A DNA stretch of 64,000 nucleotides from contig NZ_JACGLT010000013.1 in assembly GCF_014062315.1 (NCBI RefSeq), positions 1 through 64,000 on the forward strand. Reading direction: 5' to 3'. The DNA is from Gelidibacter maritimus (GTDB lineage Bacteria > Bacteroidota > Bacteroidia > Flavobacteriales > Flavobacteriaceae). Position 1 is the first letter of the stretch; each line of letters opens with the position of its first letter. Made by a program: the position numbers and the translations under genes. The notes below the pieces were generated by a model that saw nothing but the letters and a program-made list of their open reading frames with translations, did not search any database and was not told where the DNA came from. Below are positions 56,540-63,736 of the stretch, one piece after another.

Positions 56540-57322
56540 TTAAGCCAGGTTTTTGATAAATGCTTTTGCACTTTCTCCCGCATTGTCGGTTTTCATAAAG
56601 TTTTCTCCAATTAAAAAACCTTGGTAACCGTAGGGTTGTAACTCTTTTATAGCTTCAACGTTGCTGATGCCACTTTCGGATATTTTTATAAAATCATCTG
56701 GAATTAAGGTGCTCAAATGCTTGCTCGTCTCTAAGCTGACCTCGAAGGTTTTTAAATTTCTATTGTTCACACCAATCATATCCAAACTGGGCATCACCGA
56801 TTTGTGCAACTCTTCCTCATTATGAATTTCCAATAGGATTTCGAGATTTAAGCTCTTCGCTAGTTCTGAAAAACTCTTAATTTCCACTTTAGATAAAATA
56901 GATGCGATGAGCAAAATGACGTCTGCGCCATAAGCTTTTGCTTCCACTATTTGGTAGGGATGGATGATAAACTCCTTTCTTAAAAGAGGTAAATTGCAGC
57001 TCGCTTTTGCCAACAATAAATCGTCCAAAGAGCCTCCAAAATATTTCCCGTCAGTTAGAACTGACATCCCACAAACTCCAGCCGATTCATAACCTTGCGC
57101 GACGTCAGAGACGCTAAGTGTCTGATTGATCACTGATTTTGAGGGTGAACGGCGCTTGTGTTCAGCAATAATACCTGAAGCGCTGTTTTGCAATCTTTCA
57201 GTAAGTGAAACCGTATCTCTTTCAAACAAAACCGATTGTTCCAATTGTGACGTAGGAATAAGTGATCTTCTTAAATCAACTTCTTTGCGTTTGTCAGTAA
57301 CTATTTGGTCTAAAATATTCAT
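56540..57322 (-). CDS. trpC: Indole-3-glycerol phosphate synthase
   Basis: Fourth step of the pathway, closing the indole ring. The 260-residue protein has AEHKRRSPSKS (catalytic Lys), LLRKEFIIHPYQI, and IGVNNRNLKTF. Separate from trpF rather than fused. A nine-unit heptanucleotide tract lies upstream. Confidence 0.97.
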   Translation of the reverse strand: MNILDQIVTDKRKEVDLRRSLIPTSQLEQSVLFERDTVSLTERLQNSASGIIAEHKRRSPSKSVINQTLSVSDVAQGYESAGVCGMSVLTDGKYFGGSLDDLLLAKASCNLPLLRKEFIIHPYQIVEAKAYGADVILLIASILSKVEIKSFSELAKSLNLEILLEIHNEEELHKSVMPSLDMIGVNNRNLKTFEVSLETSKHLSTLIPDDFIKISESGISNVEAIKELQPYGYQGFLIGENFMKTDNAGESAKAFIKNLA

Positions 57323-57340
57323 TTAAAAAAAGGTTTATTT

Positions 57341-57403
57341 TCTCTGTTCTCTGTTCTCTGTTCTCTGTTCTCTGTTTTCTGTTGTCTGTTGTCAGTTTTC
57401 TGT
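57341..57403. repeat. Heptanucleotide tandem repeat in the trpD-trpC gap
   Basis: Nine 7-bp units: five exact TCTCTGT copies (57341-57375) then four variants (TTTCTGT, TGTCTGT, TGTCAGT, TTTCTGT). In the operon sense it is ACAGAGA repeated, ending 18 nt before the trpC ATG. Tracts of this type can change length by slippage. Confidence 0.95.
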
Positions 57404-57421
57404 TTGGCTGCGAACTGTTGA

Positions 57422-58417
57422 CTATTTTCTACTTATGTCAACCAATCTGTCAAATTTCTCTTTTGCTTTTCCGCTCAATAAAGCCTCTTTCGCCAGTTCG
57501 AAACAATCCTCCACCGATTTTTTGGTTACGGTCGAAATGGCCATCGCTGCATTCGCGCATACTACGTTGTTTTGTGCTTCGCTGCCTTGCCCATCTAATA
57601 TTTGTGTGAAAATATTGGCTGATGATGCTACCGAATCGCCACCATAAATTTCACTTTGGTTTAAAGTGTTCACGCTAAAAAATTCTGGAAAAATCATGGT
57701 TTCTGTAGTATTTCGAATCACTTTGGTTGGTCCGGTCAATGAGATTTCATCATACCCATCCAAAGCATGCAAAATGGTATAGTTGATATCCGTGTTTTGG
57801 TAAAGATAGCTATACATTCTAAGCAATTCCAAGTTGAAAACACCCACCAATTGATTTTTTGGAAAAGAAGGATTCACCATTGGTCCCAACATATTAAAAA
57901 AGGTTTTTACGGCCAAATCCTTACGGATGGGTGCCACATTTTTCATGGCTGGATGAAAGAGTGGGGCGTGCAAAATGCAAATTCCAGCCTCGTCTAACGA
58001 TCGTTTTAGGAAATCAATATCCGAGGTGAATTTAATACCCAGATATTCCATAACGTTTGACGAGCCACAAGCCGAAGAAACGCCGTAATTACCGTGTTTG
58101 GTCACATTAACACCAGCACCTGCAGTGACAAATGATGCTAAGGTTGAAATATTGAATGTGTCTTTACCGTCGCCGCCCGTACCACATAAATCGATGCCGT
58201 TATAATCGGCCAAATCCACGTGCAAACAAAGTTCTAAAAGCGCATCCCTAAAACCTTGCAATTCTTCAATCGTAATGCTTCGCATCATATAAACGGTTAA
58301 GAAAGATGCAATCTGACTTTGGTTGTAACTTCCTTTTGATATGTTGACCAAGACCTGTTTGGCTTCTTCGCTGGAGATGCTTTCTTGGTTGATGAGTCTG
58401 TTGAGTATGTGTTTCAT
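57422..58417 (-). CDS. trpD: Anthranilate phosphoribosyltransferase
   Basis: Second step of the pathway. The 331-residue protein has the PRPP-binding GTGGDGKDTFNIS, VTKHGNYGVSS and FNMLGPMVNP motifs. Stands alone, not fused to trpG. Its ATG is 5 nt after a family A hairpin. Confidence 0.97.
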   Translation of the reverse strand: MKHILNRLINQESISSEEAKQVLVNISKGSYNQSQIASFLTVYMMRSITIEELQGFRDALLELCLHVDLADYNGIDLCGTGGDGKDTFNISTLASFVTAGAGVNVTKHGNYGVSSACGSSNVMEYLGIKFTSDIDFLKRSLDEAGICILHAPLFHPAMKNVAPIRKDLAVKTFFNMLGPMVNPSFPKNQLVGVFNLELLRMYSYLYQNTDINYTILHALDGYDEISLTGPTKVIRNTTETMIFPEFFSVNTLNQSEIYGGDSVASSANIFTQILDGQGSEAQNNVVCANAAMAISTVTKKSVEDCFELAKEALLSGKAKEKFDRLVDISRK

Positions 58418-58422
58418 AATAC

Positions 58423-58440
58423 TTCCTGCGAAGGCAGGAA
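58423..58440 (-). promoter_or_regulatory. Family A hairpin at the trpD ribosome-binding region
   Basis: TTCCTGC/GCAGGAA, 7 bp with a GAAG loop (CTTC in the sense strand), 5 nt before the trpD ATG. Confidence 0.75.
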
Positions 58441-58640
58441 TCTTTTGTTGTTAAACTTAATTCTTTCTAAATAACTAGTTTTTAATACTAAATAACTCTT
58501 CAGTTTTCGTCCCGTCTTCTCGGGGTGAATCCGCCTTCCATTTAAAAGGTAAGGGTTTTTGCAACTAAATAATTTTTTACATTCTTTATCAGATCTTACC
58601 TTTTAAGTCTGAAGTGTTTTCTTCCTTAAGACTTAAAGGA

Positions 58641-59240
58641 CTAACGTTGCTGATCTTGTGAGATTCCTGCCTGCGCGGGAATTTTAATCCAATTCTCCAA
58701 GATTTTTTTTCCATCCGGTGTCAGCACTGATTCTGGATGGAATTGCACCCCTTTTAAATCGTATGTTCTGTGGCGCAAGGACATTATTTGGCCGTTTTCA
58801 TCAAAGGAAGTGGCTTCCAATACGTCAGGCAAATTAGGGTCTACCACCCAAGAGTGATAGCGTCCAACTTCAATGGTCTTATCCAGACCGTTAAAAAGCG
58901 CTTCGTCGTTTACGCTAGGGGTTACTTTGGTGGCAACGCCATGGTAAACATTATTAAGATTAACCAATGTGCCACCAAATACCTCACCTATTGCTTGTTG
59001 GCCAAGGCAAACGCCCAAAATACTTTTTGTGGATGCGTAGGTCTTTATAATAGCTTTTAGCAAGCCTGCTTCATCAGGAAGACCTGGTCCTGGCGATAGC
59101 ACTATTTTCTCAAAGGCGTCTACCTCCTCAAGCGACAGTTGATCGTTACGTCGGACAGTGACCTCACAGCCCAAATCTTCAAGATAATGGACGAGATTGT
59201 AGGTGAAACTGTCGTAATTGTCTATAACTAATATTTTCAT
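58641..59240 (-). CDS. trpG: Anthranilate synthase component II (glutamine amidotransferase)
   Basis: Supplies ammonia to TrpE. Class I amidotransferase with nucleophile C78 (GVCLGQ) and the His/Glu pair in QFHPES. The 199 residues run about 12 past the expected end near ILENWIK: the final IPAQAGISQDQQR is encoded by a family A palindrome (58663-58682) and following bases. In related genomes the same protein can also serve folate synthesis; here the context is tryptophan. Confidence 0.96.
   Translation of the reverse strand: MKILVIDNYDSFTYNLVHYLEDLGCEVTVRRNDQLSLEEVDAFEKIVLSPGPGLPDEAGLLKAIIKTYASTKSILGVCLGQQAIGEVFGGTLVNLNNVYHGVATKVTPSVNDEALFNGLDKTIEVGRYHSWVVDPNLPDVLEATSFDENGQIMSLRHRTYDLKGVQFHPESVLTPDGKKILENWIKIPAQAGISQDQQR
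58663..58682 (-). repeat. Family A palindrome encoding the C-terminus of TrpG
   Basis: ATTCCTGC-CTGC-GCGGGAAT, 8-bp stem with one G-T pair, translated as IPAQAGI at the end of trpG. It may have replaced the original stop codon. Confidence 0.75.
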
Positions 59241-59245
59241 ATCTA

Positions 59246-59265
59246 TTCCTCGCGAACGCGGGGAT
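59246..59265 (-). promoter_or_regulatory. Family A hairpin at the trpG ribosome-binding region
   Basis: TCCTCGC/GCGGGGA, 7 bp with one G-T pair and a GAAC loop, about 6 nt before the trpG ATG. Confidence 0.7.
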
Positions 59266-59394
59266 CTTTTTAATTAAACGTTATTTTTCTTTGGCAGAAC
59301 TATCAGGTCCATATTTTAATCCATTCATCTCCTGTTTCAAACCTGATAGGTCATTTAAAATTCACATATTGGCATGAGAGCCTTGCTTGTTTTC

Positions 59395-60798
59395 TCATAT
59401 CTCCTTTGCCATATCGATGGCTTTAGTCAAGGCGCCCAACTTGTTATACACTTCCTGTAATTCGTCGTCAGGGTTCGACTTTGATACCAGTCCCGCGCCC
59501 GCTTGCCAATGCAATTGATGGTTTTTGCTTAGAAACGTACGGATCATAATGGCATGGTTGAAGTTACCCTGAAAATCCATAAAACCAATGGCGCCACCGT
59601 AAAAGTCACGACTCGTTTTTTCGTATTTTTCAATCAGTTGCATGGCTTTGTGTTTTGGTGCACCGCTCAAGGTGCCTGCAGGAAACGTATCGGCAACCAT
59701 TTGCATGGTAGTGGTGTCTTTATGCTTTTTACCGGTCACCTTGCTCACCAAATGAATCACATGGGAAAAGAATTGGACTTCTCTATACTTTTCAACGGTT
59801 ACTTGGCTGCCATGGCGACTCAAATCATTTCTTGCTAAGTCTACCAGCATGACGTGTTCTGCATTTTCCTTGTCGTCAATAGATAATTTTTTGGCAAGTT
59901 CAGCGTCTTTTTCGTCGTTGCCAGTTCGTTTGAAGGTTCCTGCAATCGGATGGATTTCAGCTTTGTCCTTATTGATGACCAATTGTGCTTCTGGCGAACT
60001 TCCAAAAATCTTGAAATCGCCGTAATCAAAATAAAAGAGGTAAGGAGAGGGGTTGATGCTTCGCAAGGCGCGATAGACATTGAATTCGTCACCTTTAAAT
60101 TGCTGTGAAAATTTTTTTGAGAGCACGAGTTGAAACACATCGCCTCGGGCACAGTGCTTTTTTGCCAGGATAACATTCTCTTTGTACTCGTCGTCTGTTA
60201 AATTAGAAAATGTTTCGCCGTCCGTTGTAAAGTTAAAAGCTGCAAAATTTTTCGATTGGATGAGTTGAAGTATTTCCGAAATATTATTTTCAGTCTCAAA
60301 GCAATTTGCAAATACATAAGCCTCATTTTTGAAATGATTAATGGCGATAATGTTTTGGTACACCGCATAGTAAATATCCGGGATATCTTGATGGCCATCT
60401 TTTTTTGAGATGTCTACATCCTCAAAATAGCGTACGGCATCATAGGCGATATATCCAAAAACACCGTTGTTAATAAATTTGAATTTATCTTTTGTATCGG
60501 ATTTAAAACGTTGGGTAAATTTGTGAATAACATCCGCCACATTGGTCTCTGATGTAATGGGTTGTCTTACTTCACTTTTATCCGGAAAGCGCTGTGTAAT
60601 GACCTCATTCTTAACTGTAATTGAAGCAATAGGGTTGCAACAGATATAAGAGAAACTATTGTCGTTGGCGCGGTAATCACTGCTTTCCAGAAGAATACTA
60701 TTGGGAAATTTGTCCCTTATTTTCAAATAAATGCTCACGGGCGTGATCGTGTCTGCGAGAATTTTCTTGTGATGTGTTTGTAAACTGTAGGTTTTCAT
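59395..60798 (-). CDS. trpE: Anthranilate synthase component I
   Basis: First committed step of tryptophan synthesis from chorismate. From the ATG at 60798 it has 467 residues: feedback-site region LLESSDYRANDNSFS, the chorismate-binding GSSPEAQLVI, AGTFKRTGNDEKD, and FPAGTLSGAPKHKAMQLIE. An in-frame start further upstream would lie within the attenuator hairpin and is rejected. First structural gene of the operon. Confidence 0.98.
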   Translation of the reverse strand: MKTYSLQTHHKKILADTITPVSIYLKIRDKFPNSILLESSDYRANDNSFSYICCNPIASITVKNEVITQRFPDKSEVRQPITSETNVADVIHKFTQRFKSDTKDKFKFINNGVFGYIAYDAVRYFEDVDISKKDGHQDIPDIYYAVYQNIIAINHFKNEAYVFANCFETENNISEILQLIQSKNFAAFNFTTDGETFSNLTDDEYKENVILAKKHCARGDVFQLVLSKKFSQQFKGDEFNVYRALRSINPSPYLFYFDYGDFKIFGSSPEAQLVINKDKAEIHPIAGTFKRTGNDEKDAELAKKLSIDDKENAEHVMLVDLARNDLSRHGSQVTVEKYREVQFFSHVIHLVSKVTGKKHKDTTTMQMVADTFPAGTLSGAPKHKAMQLIEKYEKTSRDFYGGAIGFMDFQGNFNHAIMIRTFLSKNHQLHWQAGAGLVSKSNPDDELQEVYNKLGALTKAIDMAKEI

Positions 60799-60814
60799 TC
60801 GATTATTTGTAAAT

Positions 60815-60847
60815 AAAAAAAGACCTGTCGTGAATGACAAGCCTTTT
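60815..60847 (-). terminator. trp operon attenuator terminator
   Basis: In the RNA sense GGCTTGTC (60843-60836) pairs with GACAGGTC (60829-60822), extended by A-T pairs to about 12 bp with two G-U pairs and an ATTCAC loop, followed by a run of T. It lies between the leader peptide and trpE. The loop plus right arm can instead pair with the leader stop-codon region. Confidence 0.88.
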
Positions 60848-60873
60848 TTATATTAGATTTAAATATACTATAG

Positions 60874-60886
60874 CATTACCTCACGA
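60874..60886 (-). promoter_or_regulatory. Antiterminator strand of the trp leader
   Basis: In the RNA sense TCGTGA-GGTA-ATG (60886-60874) is complementary to CAT-TCACGA in the terminator loop and arm (60836-60828), giving nine pairs with a 4-nt bulge. It includes the leader peptide stop codon TGA, so a ribosome at the stop blocks it while one stalled at the Trp codons leaves it free. Confidence 0.75.
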
Positions 60887-60937
60887 AGATTGTTTCGAAA
60901 AGTTCCACCACCAAGTATGATTTAAAGTTGTGTACAT
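60881..60937 (-). CDS. trpL: trp operon leader peptide with three consecutive Trp codons
   Basis: ATG 60937 to TGA 60881 encodes MYTTLNHTWWWNFSKQSS, 18 residues, with Trp codons 9-11 at 60913-60905. It starts a few bases after the predicted transcription start, so the mRNA is almost leaderless. Position, Trp run, antiterminator and terminator together identify it as a ribosome-stalling sensor of charged tRNA-Trp. Too short for ordinary gene finders. Confidence 0.92.
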   Translation of the reverse strand: MYTTLNHTWWWNFSKQSS

Positions 60938-60950
60938 GTTTTTGTTTTGT

Positions 60951-60980
60951 CAAATATAGAAATCAAAATTAAGTCTGCAA
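60951..60980 (-). promoter_or_regulatory. trp operon promoter
   Basis: In the minus-strand sense TTG (60980-60978), a 19-nt spacer and TATATTTG (60958-60951) match the flavobacterial consensus exactly. The leader ATG follows 13 nt after the -7 element. Confidence 0.92.
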
Positions 60981-61005
60981 ATGATTTCTGAAAAAAAATA
61001 AAAAA

Positions 61006-61036
61006 AATCCCGCTACCAGAAGTTGGCAGCAGGATT
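61006..61036 (-). terminator. Terminator after yceI, upstream of the trp promoter
   Basis: A 13-bp stem with two G-U pairs (AATCCTGCTGCCA with TGGTAGCGGGATT in the minus sense) and an ACTTC loop is followed by nine T. It separates yceI transcription from the trp operon. Confidence 0.9.
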
Positions 61037-61187
61037 CGTTTTTATTTTCGCCAATGGGTTTTATTCCCCTAAGGCTTACCTGAATCTAAAGGACAATTGT
61101 TTTTTCATATCACGTGGACCTGACCGTTAGTGCCGATTAGGCCTCGAGATACTTAATTAAAAAAGTTGCTACAGTTTAGCTTTAGGT

Positions 61188-61746
61188 TTAAAACTTAAGG
61201 TTTACGCTGAGATCAAAATTATCATAAATAGCTTTGTCTTTAAGGTTGTCAAAGAAACTCGCTGATCTAAATTTTATATCATATTTGGTGCGGTCAACTT
61301 TAAGGTCGGCCTTAGCGGTATTTCCAGAAATGATCATATCAAAAGTGTTAGGGTTGGTAATGCCTTTAATGGTCAGGTCTCCCGTTACTTTGTATTTGCC
61401 ATCTTTTCCAGATACATTTGTGATGACAAACTTTGCTTCAGTATGCTTGTCTGTGCTGAAAAAATCGTCTGACTTTAGATGCCCTTCAAGTTTGCCTTTC
61501 ATCTCGCCTTCAAGGTCTGTTACAGTTAGCGTGGTCATATCCATGACAAAAGTTCCACCGGTGAGTTGATTCTGGTCATTAAATTGTAACGCCCCTTTTT
61601 GTAGAACGATGTATCCATCATGCTCTCCGGTTACCTTATGGCCTTTCCAGGTGATTTTACTATTGTCAACATCAACTTTCTTTTCGGTTGAAGTCAATAA
61701 ATGAACTGGCTGCAAAAGCCATTGCTAAAATTAGTGTATTAGTCAT
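61188..61746 (-). pseudogene. YceI family protein with apparent frameshift after the signal peptide
   Basis: The main frame (61188-61715, 175 residues from a TTG) encodes the YceI lipocalin-like domain (VDNSKITWKGHKVTGEHDG, GDLTIKGITNPNTFDM, DNFDLSVNLKF). It has no signal peptide. A signal peptide, MTNTLILAMAFAASSF, is encoded upstream in a different frame from ATG 61746, which stops at 61672. A one-base skip (or two missing bases) between about 61674 and 61715 would join them. YceI proteins are normally periplasmic. Options are a real mutation, a sequencing error, or frameshifting. The marR gene is adjacent upstream. Confidence 0.75.
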
Positions 61747-61780
61747 AAAATTTGATTTAAATGTGTAATTAATTAATGGT

Positions 61781-62236
61781 TTAATTTCTAAGTTTTGTTA
61801 ATAAATTATTTAGAGTTTTCAGTTCGTCTTGAGTTAAAGGCGATGTCATATTGGCTTCTGTTTCTGCTACTAAAGGATCTATTTCCTCTAAGAAGTTCAA
61901 ACCATGCGCGGTTATGAAAATCTCAACTTTTCTACGGTTTTTTTCACATATAAAACGTTCTACATAGCCTTTCGAAATGAGCTTGTCTACCAATCTTGTG
62001 GTGTTGCTCATTTTGCTGACCATTCTACGTTGAATGTCCTGAAGGTTTGTCGCTTTGCCTTTCTGTCCGCGTAAAATTCGGAGGACATTAAACTGTTCAA
62101 TGGATATATCAAAAGGTTTAAGACTGTTTAAAATACCGTCTCGTATCACATTTGCAGTATAGGAAATGTTCAGAACGGTCTTTTTTTCCAATGGTATTTC
62201 GGAGGTAGTTAATAAGATGTCTTCCAATTCTTTCAT
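61781..62236 (-). CDS. MarR family transcriptional regulator
   Basis: From the ATG at 62236 it has 151 residues with a winged helix-turn-helix (ISIEQFNVLRILRGQKGKATNLQDIQRRM, then SNTTRLVDKLISKGYVERF and a wing). Followed 34 bp later by yceI on the same strand, a pairing seen in other Flavobacteriia, so yceI is its likely target. An in-frame TTG at 62257 is a less likely start. Confidence 0.9.
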   Translation of the reverse strand: MKELEDILLTTSEIPLEKKTVLNISYTANVIRDGILNSLKPFDISIEQFNVLRILRGQKGKATNLQDIQRRMVSKMSNTTRLVDKLISKGYVERFICEKNRRKVEIFITAHGLNFLEEIDPLVAETEANMTSPLTQDELKTLNNLLTKLRN

Positions 62237-62254
62237 ATACAATTGTTGTGGGTA

Positions 62255-62262
62255 CAAATGTA
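62255..62262 (-). promoter_or_regulatory. Possible -7 element of marR-yceI
   Basis: TACATTTG in the minus sense, about 19 nt before the marR ATG. No TTG at the -33 distance. Confidence 0.4.
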
Positions 62263-62349
62263 AGATAAATTTTAGTTCTGATTATTATTTAGACGATAAT
62301 ATTTTGTTAAAGTTTAAGCAGTCATCGAATGGATTTTTATTTTTATCCC

Positions 62350-62877
62350 ATGAGAACACTCTGTTTATTGGTTTTGATTTTAACGGCATCCTGTAAGGAT
62401 TCGAACTCTCAAAATAAACCCATTGTAGATAAGGAGCCAACTGAAGATTATTCTGACGTTCCCTTAGAAGTTTATGATTTTGAAGGTCTAAAACCATTAT
62501 TAAAAACATCTACTGACAAAGTTTATGTCGTTAATTTTTGGGCGACTTGGTGTGCGCCTTGTATTAAGGAACTACCTTATTTTGAAGCTTTGGGTGCGGC
62601 TTACAGCGATAGAAATGTGGAGCTTTTATTGGTGAGTTTAGACTTTCCAAAGAAATATGAATCCCACCTGAAACCCTTCATAAAAAAGAATAATTTAAAA
62701 TCTAAAGTTGTAGCTTTAGATGACAATGACTCCAACACTTGGATTCCCGCTATTGATCCCGATTGGACCGGTGCCATTCCGGCAACATTGATTTTCAATA
62801 AAAACAAACGCCAATTTTATGAGCAAACCTTTACTTATGAAGAATTGGAAACTGAAGTCAAGCAATTTTTAAATTAG
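62350..62877 (+). CDS. TlpA-type thioredoxin-like lipoprotein
   Basis: From the ATG at 62350 it has 175 residues: lipoprotein signal (LVLILTASC) and a thioredoxin-like domain with active site WCAPC in VVNFWATWCAPCIKELPYF and the cis-Pro loop GAIPATLIF. A membrane-anchored periplasmic disulfide reductase is likely. A second thioredoxin-fold gene follows 71 bp later. Confidence 0.9.
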   Translation: MRTLCLLVLILTASCKDSNSQNKPIVDKEPTEDYSDVPLEVYDFEGLKPLLKTSTDKVYVVNFWATWCAPCIKELPYFEALGAAYSDRNVELLLVSLDFPKKYESHLKPFIKKNNLKSKVVALDDNDSNTWIPAIDPDWTGAIPATLIFNKNKRQFYEQTFTYEELETEVKQFLN

Positions 62878-62948
62878 TGCTCATAGTTCACCTTAAAAAA
62901 AGGAACAATTCTTGCGTACTATAAAGATCAAACTATAAGTAAATAATT

Positions 62949-63554
62949 ATGAAACATATAAAAGGAATTTTTGCAGTTGTTGCCATTGTCCTGCTTTCTG
63001 GTTTTGCAACTATTAGCCCTGGTTATGATATAGGTGATATTGCGACAGATTTTGAACTTGAAAATATTGATGGGAACATGGTTTCCTTGTCAGATTATAA
63101 AGATGCCAAAGGATTTATTGTCATTTTCACTTGTAATACCTGTCCCTATTCTGTGGCTTACGAAGATAGAATTGTTGCACTTGACAAAAAATATGCAAGC
63201 AAAGGCTATCCAGTTATTGCCATAATGCCTAACAATACAGATGTCCAGCCCCGAGATAATATGGACGCCATGAAACAAAGAGCAAAGTCTAAAGGGTTCA
63301 CTTTTCCTTATCTCAAAGATGAGGGTCAAAAGATTTCTCCACAATATGGCGCCACAAAAACACCTGAGGTTTATGTATTGCAAAAAACGAATAAAGGAAA
63401 TGAAGTCAAATATATTGGAGCTATTGACGATAATTATCAAGATGCAGGCGCGGTCAGGTTAAGATATGTTGAAAATGCCGTGGATGCACTCTTGGCAGGT
63501 CAACCAATTAAGGAGGCCAAAACAAGGGCTATTGGTTGTTCTATAAAGTTGTAG
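62949..63554 (+). CDS. Secreted thioredoxin family (redoxin) protein
   Basis: The 201-residue protein has a signal peptide (about 1-22) and an AhpC/TSA-like domain: GDIATDFELENIDGNMVSLSDY, a CNTC motif in FTCNTCPYSVAYEDR, and TPEVYVLQ with the cis-Pro. Related to the redoxin proteins with CxxCPY found in Bacteroidota. Reductase or peroxidase function is possible. Followed by a good terminator. Confidence 0.88.
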   Translation: MKHIKGIFAVVAIVLLSGFATISPGYDIGDIATDFELENIDGNMVSLSDYKDAKGFIVIFTCNTCPYSVAYEDRIVALDKKYASKGYPVIAIMPNNTDVQPRDNMDAMKQRAKSKGFTFPYLKDEGQKISPQYGATKTPEVYVLQKTNKGNEVKYIGAIDDNYQDAGAVRLRYVENAVDALLAGQPIKEAKTRAIGCSIKL

Positions 63555-63654
63555 ACCAATTTATTCGTACGACGAGCATTGCTCTCGAGGTTCTTGATTT
63601 ACGCAAATTAAGAACACCTTGAACTGATTAAATCGAATGAGATGTTAAAAATTG

Positions 63655-63685
63655 AATCCGAAGGATAACACTTCGGATTTTTTTT
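63655..63685 (+). terminator. Terminator after the redoxin gene
   Basis: A perfect 9-bp stem AATCCGAAG/CTTCGGATT (63655-63663 with 63671-63679) with a 7-nt loop and a T-run to 63685. Confidence 0.92.
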
Positions 63686-63707
63686 CGTCTTTATCACAAA
63701 GAAATGT

Positions 63708-63715
63708 TAATTTTG
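63708..63715 (+). promoter_or_regulatory. Possible -7 element of the rhodanese gene
   Basis: TAATTTTG matches TAnnTTTG, 22 bp before the ATG at 63737. No -33 TTG at the right distance. Confidence 0.4.
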
Positions 63716-63736
63716 TCGCTCTAAAAAAGAGTTTCT

